From positions 12,459 through 76,458 of the forward strand of contig CAZYEX010000147.1 of NCBI GenBank assembly GCA_964646605.1: 64,000 bases of DNA, given 5' to 3'. This document shows positions 35,901-44,200 of the stretch, one piece after another. The stretch's first letter is position 1; each line of letters opens with the position of its first letter. The notes beneath the pieces are model-generated. The model did not search any database and was not told where the DNA came from. It was given only the letters and a program-made list of their open reading frames with translations. This stretch comes from SBAX01 sp964646605 (GTDB lineage: Bacteria > Planctomycetota > Phycisphaerae > UBA1845). The position numbers and the translations under genes are program-made.

Positions 35901-38209
35901 ACTTGATGGGGGCAATTGTCGTTCACGATGCAGATCGAACGCTCGATCTCTTCACACAATTCGCGCACCGCATCGCGATCGGCGCCGACGGCCAGCATCA
36001 CCATGCGCGGTACGGTCTTGTCGTTGGCCAGCCCGCTCCACGCTTCGTTCAACGAGCGCATGCCTCCGACAAACTCGTCCACTTCAGCCATTCCCGATGC
36101 GGGCAGCGCCACCCATTCGCCGGAACTGTGCCCGGTCATCATGTCCGGCTGAACACGCAGGCGCTGCAGCAAGGTGAACATCGCCCCGTTCGCCGTCAGC
36201 AGCGCCGGATTGGCTTGCTCGATCTTCCCGAGTCGACGCGCGTTCGCCTCAGCCTCCTCCTGCGTCCAGGCGGGAGGCGGGAAAATGACCGCGCTGGGGC
36301 GGACGCCGTCGATCTCCGCAATGGATCGATCCAATCCGTCAAAACACGCGCGCAGGTCGGGGAAGTGAATGCAAAGCCGCGACATCATGTCCACGTATTC
36401 AGAGCCCAGCCCGGGGAAAAGAAACGCGACTTTCCCTTCCCGAAGTGGGGACTCGCCGAAGTAGTAGATGCCCGCGGTGTCCTTGATCTGCGTGCAATCG
36501 GGCTTCTGCAAGCGGTCGATCGCCCGGTCTAGCTTTTCCGCGAGTTCCGTCAGCGACGCCGCGACGACGGCCAAACGATGACCGCTCACTTTCAGACAGC
36601 CGTTGAGTGTAAAAGCGAGATCGCACAGCGCGACGCCGTTAGCGGCCTTCAGATAATCGCGCACGCGCTGGGCCTCGGTGACCAGCGCTGGACGAGTCTC
36701 GCCTTGGAGAACGCACAGCTCCGAGTCCCAGTCCCGAAGAAGAGTCGGCCTTTCGTTCGCCCCGGCGTCGGCGCACTCTTCCAAGACCACGTGGGCATTG
36801 ACTCCGCCGAATCCGAAGGCGTTGACTCCCGCGCGCCGCGGGTGATCGCCGGCGCCGCGGATCCATGGGCGAACGCCGGTATTGACGAAAAAACGGCTGT
36901 CATTTCGGCGCAAGAGTTCATGAGGCTGTCGGCAGTGCAACGTAGGCGGCAGAACTCCGTGATGCAGCGCCAGCGCGGTTTTGATCAATGAGGCCACTCC
37001 CGCGGCGGGCATGGCGTGCCCGATCATCGACTTTACCGATCCGATGGCGCAAGTCGCCGCTCCGCCGATCCGCGCGCCGAAGACTCTCCGTAAAGCCTCG
37101 ATCTCGGTCGGATCGCCCACCGGAGTGCCGGTGCCGTGGGCCTCGATCAGTTCCACAGTTTCCGGCGACACGCCGCTCCTGTCGTAGGCGCGCTGAAGGG
37201 CCAGCACCTCGCCTTCCACGCGCGGGGCCGTGACGCTCATCGCCCGACCGTCGCTGCTGCTGCCCACGCCTTTGATGACCGCATAGATACGGTCGCCGTC
37301 GCGGTTCGCATCCGCAAGGCGCTTCAAAACAACAATCCCAACCCCCTCGCCGGGAAGCATCCCGTCGCACTCCTCGTCGAACGGCCGAATGACGCCCGAA
37401 CGCGACAGGGCTCCCAGGGCGGTGAAAACGGTCAGGAACGGAACATTCGTGAAAATATGCACGCCGCCGGCGAGCGCCAAATCACACTGGCCGCTCAGCA
37501 ATTCCCGCACGACGATTTCCGTCGCAATCAGCGACGAGGCGCACGCCGCGTCCACGGTGAACGTCGCACCGGTCAAGTCCAGTCGGTTCGCCACCCGCCC
37601 GGTCGTGATGTTGGGGATCAATCCTGGCGCCGTATCGGAGAAGAATCCGGGCAGCGCCGTTCGCATTTCTTTCTTGATTGCTCTCCGTTGCTCGAGAGTG
37701 AGTTCCGGGTGTAACCGGCGGATGATCTCCAGCGTTTGTTCGGTAATCACGCTACGTTGCAGTAGATTCGCCAGTCCCGCCCCGAGGTAGTTCCCTCGCC
37801 CCAGAACGAACGATGCACGCGTCGCGTGCAGATCACGGTGGAGATAACCCGCGTCCTCGATCGCCTCATGCACGGTGCGGAGGACGAGGAACTGGTCCGG
37901 CTCTGCTCCCTCGATCGCCCGCGGCATCGTCCCGTAACGAAAGGGATTGAAAGCAAACGACGAGCCTAAATATCCGCCCCGCTTGCACCACACCCGGTCG
38001 TCGTCGCTCAAATCCGGGTCGTGGAACCGCTCGCCATCCCGTCGCTCCACAGGCGCCTCGGCAATGCAGTCGACACCGTCGACGATGTTTTGCCAGAACT
38101 TAGCGAGATTCCGCGAACCGGGGAACGCGCAGGCCATCCCCACGATCGCGACCTCGCCGCGAATCGCGGGTAGCGGAACGTCGTGGACGTGGTTCATCGG
38201 CTGCGTCAC
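32909..38209 (-). CDS. Iterative type I polyketide synthase KS-AT-ACP-DH-PPTase
   Basis: A 1,766-residue synthase. KS (about 18-480) has Cys223 in DAACASS, His358 in EAHGTGT and His398 in MIGHAM. AT (about 590-900) has Ser695 in GHSSGEW and His803 in GYHS. A pre-ACP helix QFLQTQEEVMRAYMG (about 1031-1045) precedes one ACP with Ser1137 in LGIDSIKR. DH (about 1215-1510) has His1230 in EDHRFG and Asp1416 in FDPCLLDAAGQ. A Sfp-like 4'-phosphopantetheinyl transferase fills about 1530-1766 (SISHKN, VGIDLE, WSAKEAAGKA). There is no KR or ER; these must come from the partner at 38206-46371, whose stop overlaps this start as ATGA. GIDSIKRVEIL is typical of PUFA-synthase-like and heterocyst-glycolipid-like synthases. 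The product is unknown. Confidence 0.93.
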   Translation of the reverse strand: MTQPMNHVHDVPLPAIRGEVAIVGMACAFPGSRNLAKFWQNIVDGVDCIAEAPVERRDGERFHDPDLSDDDRVWCKRGGYLGSSFAFNPFRYGTMPRAIEGAEPDQFLVLRTVHEAIEDAGYLHRDLHATRASFVLGRGNYLGAGLANLLQRSVITEQTLEIIRRLHPELTLEQRRAIKKEMRTALPGFFSDTAPGLIPNITTGRVANRLDLTGATFTVDAACASSLIATEIVVRELLSGQCDLALAGGVHIFTNVPFLTVFTALGALSRSGVIRPFDEECDGMLPGEGVGIVVLKRLADANRDGDRIYAVIKGVGSSSDGRAMSVTAPRVEGEVLALQRAYDRSGVSPETVELIEAHGTGTPVGDPTEIEALRRVFGARIGGAATCAIGSVKSMIGHAMPAAGVASLIKTALALHHGVLPPTLHCRQPHELLRRNDSRFFVNTGVRPWIRGAGDHPRRAGVNAFGFGGVNAHVVLEECADAGANERPTLLRDWDSELCVLQGETRPALVTEAQRVRDYLKAANGVALCDLAFTLNGCLKVSGHRLAVVAASLTELAEKLDRAIDRLQKPDCTQIKDTAGIYYFGESPLREGKVAFLFPGLGSEYVDMMSRLCIHFPDLRACFDGLDRSIAEIDGVRPSAVIFPPPAWTQEEAEANARRLGKIEQANPALLTANGAMFTLLQRLRVQPDMMTGHSSGEWVALPASGMAEVDEFVGGMRSLNEAWSGLANDKTVPRMVMLAVGADRDAVRELCEEIERSICIVNDNCPHQVVIVVQLEDAEAIRRTLLSRGVFVETLPYEHGYHSPDFGYVTEALRKYFSSLRLSKSSTAVYSCATAERYPDSPEAIVDLLSRTFAQPVRFRDTVEAMYRDGARIFVEVGPRGNLSAFVDDILRGRPHMAVATNQHRRSDLLSLHHALGKLAALYVAMDLTPLYAPRGARCLRWDAVADRPVDDDAAPGTVQIPLHYQMLRVKERPPAEFPSIAATSPPAREIALAAPITVTTPTGVPMDSLPTTQPGAAGVLSDYFRVMEQFLQTQEEVMRAYMGQSGAAPAISEPATALQDAPLQARVFADVSADSASEVYEAPPQPLAPMSPPPVTAAPRSVTDVLLAVVSERTGYPVEMLNLDADMEADLGIDSIKRVEILGTLQQQAGGDGGATAVDMERVAKLKTLRQVLEVLEQTATETADVRPASPPAKAPAFAGEVVRMTPGQEVVVRRRIDPYEDLYLEDHRFGPRLSDTDPTLGALPVVPLTVSLEMMAEVASLLRPELRVVGAKDMQASRWIDIPRDDAKVAVDIHARAVGEHSVRVAIRTTLADGAMPTAASSVAEVTIQFAAGFPAAPGALEASLRNSRPCLHTAEELYSQRRMFHGPSFQGVASLDRIGEDGLSAHLKVLPTEGLLRSNSAPKFHFDPCLLDAAGQLVGYWPVEFLEEGFVLFPIRIGELSLYQENPPPGEQVECRLRIREVAARQLRADMDVLTSDGRLWMRIVGWQDWRFYWARNFYDFWRFPKLGYVSERLTLGADLCDEPIECRKMSPVEEMGSSIWENLWAHLICNRRERAKYWSLPEGRRRTEWIFGRTAAKDAVRAWIKSRHGRDLYPADVEIVQDESGKPFIRGDWIGELGEAPHISISHKNSYAVAAASALPVGIDLEQVIARDEAFESAAFDEGERTILGQVNGRCRGEWVARAWSAKEAAGKAVGVGLSRGPATVRIRRILDESGEIRFSCETATDSNGQSEHRAVWVRSFREGELVIGLAVGEEPAHAAT

Positions 38210-41200
38210 GACTTGGCTCCCGCGGAACTCGCACCGCTATGAGTCAGACGGTTCAGGGCCTTGCTGCACGCAACCTCGATGTCTTCCAACCAGCCCACGC
38301 ACTGACCGGCCGCGTCGTAGAACATGATATCGACGTGCATCGTCGAGCGACCGGGCGCGACGTTGTAGATGCGCGCCTCGCAGCGCATCTGACCGGCCGA
38401 AAGATCGCCGAGGCGGTGATAGCAGGTGAAGCGCGACGGCAGAGGCGTGGAATCCAGATAGGTTCGCGCCCAGAGAATGACCAGTTGCAACCCGCTGTCG
38501 AGGGCCACCGGGTCCACCAGCCAGCGGGTCCCCGCGGGAGACTCCGCCAGGCACCGTTGCGGCAAGGATGGGGCGATCCGGGCGATGATGCCGTTGTCGC
38601 CGATGCCCTCCAATTCGACGATGCCCGCAAACAACGGGCCGTGAAACAGCCACTTCTCGTAGGCCTCCTCCACACTCATTGGGAACGGCCTTCCGTGGAC
38701 CAGGGCCAACGGCTCGATCGGCGACGCCGCCGCGGCCTTCGCACGGAACTCAGCCGTCGCGGTGTAACACGCCGGCGACCGATCTCCCTCCGTCCGAACC
38801 CGCAGATCAACCGTGGCCACGTCGCTCCGAACGCGGTTCAGAAGCCCCGTCACGTGAATGGTTCGAGGTCCCTCGTCGAACCGAATGCCGTGAAGCACTT
38901 TCAGGTCGCGGATCGCACAGAGACGCATGTCCGCGGGCGCCAATAACGACGCCACTTCGGAAACCAGCTCCAGCCCCATGGCCATGGGCATCACCGGTTT
39001 GCCGTCAAGCTGATGGTCAACGAGGTAGACATCGAACGACGGATCGAGTTCACGAACGACCTCAATGGCGCGGTCGCTCGGGCGGGTGACCCGCGAGCGA
39101 CCGTTCAGCAGCGCGAGGGCAAGGTCGGGTTCTTCAGGTGCAGTCGGCGTCGGCTGAACCTGCAGCGGTCCGCCGAAGATCACTTCCACGTCCTCCTTGC
39201 GGCCGTGGAGTAGTTCGTCGACGAACGCACGGCGACCCGCGGGCCGCGAAATCAACGTGATCCCCGCCGCCGCAAACTGCTGCGCCAACTCCGGCGAGAC
39301 CATGCCACCGCTCGACTCCCACGGCCCCCAGTTGAGCGACGCCACGCGACTCGGCCAGCGAGCGTTCAGCGTGTGGGCGAGCTTGTTCAGAAACTCGTTC
39401 GCCGCTGCGTAGTCGCATTGCCCGCGGTTGCCATATCGCGCCGAGACCGACGAGAAGAAGAACAGGAACTTCAACGACTCCGGCCTCAACTTCGCCGCGA
39501 GGGTCAACGCTCCTTCGATCTTCGGACGAAGCACGCGCATCATCGACTCCCGCGTCTTGTCCGCGATGAACTTGTCCTCCGTCACCCCCGCCCCGTGAAC
39601 CACGGCGTCCAGACGCCGGTGTTTTGCATAGATATCGTCGATCAACGCTCCGAACGCAGCGGCATCCACGACATCCACGGCGTGGTACTCGACCGTCGCG
39701 CCGGCCTCGCGCATCGCCGAAAGATTCACACGAATCTCGCGTTCTCGTTGGAGTCGCCCGTAGGCCTGCTCCACCGCCGCAGGCGTCACTTTCGCTCCGC
39801 CTCGTTCGAGGTCCAGCCGGAGAATCTCCTTCAACTCCCGCAGGACGATCGCACCGGCGGTCCGCTGGGATTCCTTCGCGGGGGGCAACGGCGACCGTCC
39901 GGTCAAGAGCAATGTGCTGCGGAAGCGTCGAGCGAGCTCGATCGCTACCTCGGCCGTGATCCCCCGCGCCCCGCCCGTGAGCAGCACGACGCTACCCTCA
40001 TCCAACCCCGACTCCGCTGCCTGTGGATCCAGCGTCGCCGCGACGGGCCGCAAAGTGACGCGCCGCCCCCCTCGATAACCAACTTCCGCCTGTCCGTCAC
40101 TCGTCTCAAACTCGGTTGCGACGGCCTCGGCAAGCTCGGACGCCCCGACTCGCGAATCAACATCCACGATCTTGCACGCGACCTCGGACCACTCCCGCCC
40201 CAGCGACTTCACGAATCCGCACACCGCTCCGTCCGCGGGCGAGCCGTCATCAAATCCGCCGCCCATCGCGGTCACGGCAAGGAGCCGACCCCCGCCGACC
40301 GACCGAAGCTGCGGACCGACCGTCTGTGCCAAATTCAACAGTGCCCGCGATTCCGCGTAGGCGCCTTCGCGGCATGTGCCCGGCGCATCACCCGCGTCTC
40401 GTCGAGATCCGCAGGCGCGCGAGAGATAGATCATCGCGGCGAGGAACCCTGCCGACGCACGAATGCGGTCGACGCACGCCTCGACCGACGCCCGGTCGGT
40501 CAGGTCCACGCCGACGTGTTTGCCCTTGCCGGAGGCGCCGCCCGATATCAGAGCCGTTCTCGCTCCGCGGCTCTCGAGCCGTTCCACCACGGCCGCGGCG
40601 AGAGGGGAATCCCCGCCGTCCACGATCAACACCACGCCGTCCGAAAGGCGAGTCGTCGTCTTGGAAGAGACCGGGCACTCGACGACCTCCAGCAGCATTC
40701 GCGGGACGCCCGCGGAGACTGGGGTCCTCTCGACAGCGCGCTCCGCGGTTGCCGAAGCGTCCTTCGCAGGGACGACCGCAGCGTCGCCGCGCGCCCCAGC
40801 CTCGACCAACCAGTCCACGATGGAGCGCAGCGTCTTGAGCTTGGCCAGCGCCTCCATGTCCTTGTCCAGAGACTTTCCGCCGACCATCGACTCTTGTTGC
40901 AACGTACCGAGAATCTCCACGCGCTTGATCGAGTCGATTCCCAGATCGGCCTCCATGTCGAGGTCCAAACCCAACATCTCGGCCGGGTACCCCGTCCGCT
41001 CGCCGACGATGGAAACCAATCGCGACGTAATCTTCTCGCGCGTCCACTCCGTACCGGGATCGTCCTGCGAAACGGGGGCTTGCGACGCGGGAGGTGCCTG
41101 CACGCGCTCCGCTTCCGACGCGGGCGCTATGGGAACGGGGGGCGCCGATTGCACCGGCAACGGTTCAGTTCGTTCCGGCGACGGTAGTGGCGTTGCACCC

Positions 41201-44200
41201 GTGGAATTACCTTGCAAAAACCCCAACATCACGTTCTTCTGTGTCTCCAGGAACTTGGCCATCAGGCCTTGGTACCCCGACATGACCGCCCCGACGTCGC
41301 CGGACGAAACCGTCGACGGAAGGTTCGATGCCGTGGCAAGCGATCCGGCAATCGGACGTTCGGCTATGGGCGTAGGCGGGGTGAGGGATGGCGGCGAAAC
41401 ACGCGCCGGCGCCGCTGCACGCGGCCGTGGCTCCGGTCCCTTCAAGGGAACCGCCCGTGCGCCGTTGACTTTCCAAGTCGTCGGTGACGGCAGAGCGGGC
41501 TTGGCCTGCTCCATGAGCTGCGACACATTCGCAGTCGCCTCGCAGCGCCGCTCGAACAGCGGGCGAAGATCCATCTTGACGCCGACAACCGAAAGCTGTG
41601 CCAACGCGTGGAGGAGCTGGGTCACGCCGTTTCGCCCGGCCTGATCTACGTGAACCGCCTTGAACGAACGGCCGGCAAGGGTTCGTTCCACCAGCCCGGT
41701 GAGTACGCGCCCCGGACCCACCTCCACGAACACCCGCGCCCCGGCCTCGTACATCGCCAGGACCTCATCCACGAACCGAACCGGACGAACGAGATGTTCG
41801 GCGAGCATCCCGCGCAGCGTCGTCACGTCGCCGTCATGCGCCCTAGCGGTCGTGTTGGAGAACACCGGGACCATCGGGCGGGCGAATCCGACTTCATCGA
41901 GGACGGCCCGGAAAGGCCCTCGCGCCGCGGCGACCAGCGGAGAATGGAAAGCGCACGACACGCGAATTCGACGTCCCTTCAGTCCGCCGACCGACAACCG
42001 TTGCAGTGCGTCCTCGACGCCCGCCTGCGTGCCGGAAATTACCGTCTGAGACGGTGCATTGAGATTCGCAATCCAGACACCCTTGAGACCGTCAAGGACC
42101 TTCGCCACGGCGGACTCGTCCGCGTCGATCGCGGCCATCGTTCCCGGTGACACCTTGGCGGCATCGCAAATGAGCCGACCACGGGCTTCGGAGATGCGAA
42201 GCAAATCCGACAGCCCCAGCGCTCCCGCGGCGCAAAGCGCCGCATATTCGCCGTAGCTATGCCCGCCCACGAAATCCGGGCGAAGCCCAAGTTCGGTAAG
42301 AAGCTGAAACACGGCCAGGTCCGCCGCCCCGATCGCGGGCTGGGCTACGCGGGTCTCGGTGAGCGCCGCGTCATGAGCCGCCCCCTCCTCGGGCGTAAAC
42401 GACGGGCATGGGAAGATGAAACCGCTGAGTCTTCGTCCAAGGACGTCGCCCAAACCGCGATCCGCTTCCTCGAACACGGCACGCACCGTCGGGAACGCGA
42501 CCGCCAGATCGCGGAGCATGTTGACGCACTGCGACCCTTGGCCGGGAAACAGAAACGCGACTTTGCCTTCGCCGCCGCGAGTCGAGTAATAGATGCCGCT
42601 CGGGTCGCGAAGCTCGTTTGCCGCGCCGACCGCCGCGCGGGCCTTCACCAATTTCTCTTTCAGGTCTTCCGGCGAGGTCGCTACCACCGCCAACCGGAAT
42701 AGACCCTCGACGCCCGCAAACTCTCGCCACACGGCCGCGGCAAGGTCGTGCAGCGCCGGAGCCGCCCCGCCGTCCAGACCCGCAAGTATCTTGTCAATCG
42801 AAAGGACGATCGTCTGTGCCGTCTCCGCGTGCCAAACCAACAACTCGGCAGGCCACGCCGCGAGCCCCGACTTCGCCGCGAGAACCCCGTCGCTGCCCGG
42901 GTGCTCCTCCAACGTCGCATGGAAGTTCGTACCCCCGAACCCGAAGGCGCTGACCCCCGCGCGGCGCGGTTCGCCATCGGAAGGCGCCAACCAAGGACGC
43001 GTTTCGCTACTGATGTAAAACGGGCTGGCCGAGAAGTTCGCCTTGGGATTGGGCTTTGTGACTCCATTGGTCGGCGGCAACACCCGGTAGTACAAGGCGA
43101 GCGCCGCCTTGAGCAAACCCGCGATCCCCGCGGTACACTTCGTATGCCCGATCATGCTCTTGACCGAGCCCAAGGCGCAGCTCTGCCGCGAGGCGCCGCT
43201 GGCGACGAAAGTCCGGGTGAGCGATTCGACCTCCGATTGATCGCCCGCCACCGTTCCCGTGCCGTGGGCCTCGACCAATCCGACGGTCGCCGGACCGTAA
43301 CCGGCCTGGGCGTACGCCCTTTCCAACGCCCGGATCTGTCCCGCCGGGTGCGGCGCAGTCAGACCCTTATCGCGACCGTCGCTCGACGATCCGATCCCCT
43401 TGATGACCGCGTAGATTCGATCGCCGTCGCGCTCCGCGTCGGCAACGCGCTTGAGCACCGCCATCGCAATCCCCTCGCTGATGACGATGCCGTCCGCGGT
43501 TTCATCGAAGGTGCGGCACTGACCGGTCGGCGAGAGCGCCTGCGTCTTGCTGAAGCAAAGGTAGGCAAAGGGGCTTTGCATGGTGTCGGCCCCGCCGACG
43601 ATGGCCATGTCCGCCGCCCCGCTGGTCAGTTCTTGAGCCGCCAACCGAACCGCCGCCAGCGAGGATGCACAGGCCGCATCGACCGCGTAGTTCGCCCCGC
43701 CCAGATCGAAACGGTTGGCGATCCGCCCCGCCGCCACGTTCATCAACAACCCGGCGAACGAATCCTCCGTCCACTCCGGAAGGCAACCCTCCAGGCGTTC
43801 GATGAACTGTGCCGCCTCTTTGGCATCCCCCCCGGCATTGGCCATGAAATACGGCAGAAGCGCGCGGAACCCGTAACCCAATCCAAGGTCCGCAACCCCC
43901 CCACCGGCGCCGAGCACCACCGCCGTGCGCTCGCGATCGAACGCCCGCTCTTCATAACCCGCGTCGCGCAAGGCCTCTCGGACCGCCTCCAGAACCAGGA
44001 GCTGCAACGGCTCCACCGACGGGAGCGTGTTGGGCGGCATTCCGTAGCTTGTGGGGTCGAAGAGCACGTCGTCGAGAAACCCGCCCCACTTGGAATAAAT
44101 CTTGTCCGGCGCCGACCGATCGGAATCGAAGTACAACTTCCAATCCCACCGATCCGCGGGAATCTCTTGAATGGCATCGACCTTGTTGAGAATGTTGCTC

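Noticed and set aside
35108..36532. A 474-residue plus-strand frame
   Set aside because: Antisense shadow of the AT domain of the second PKS.
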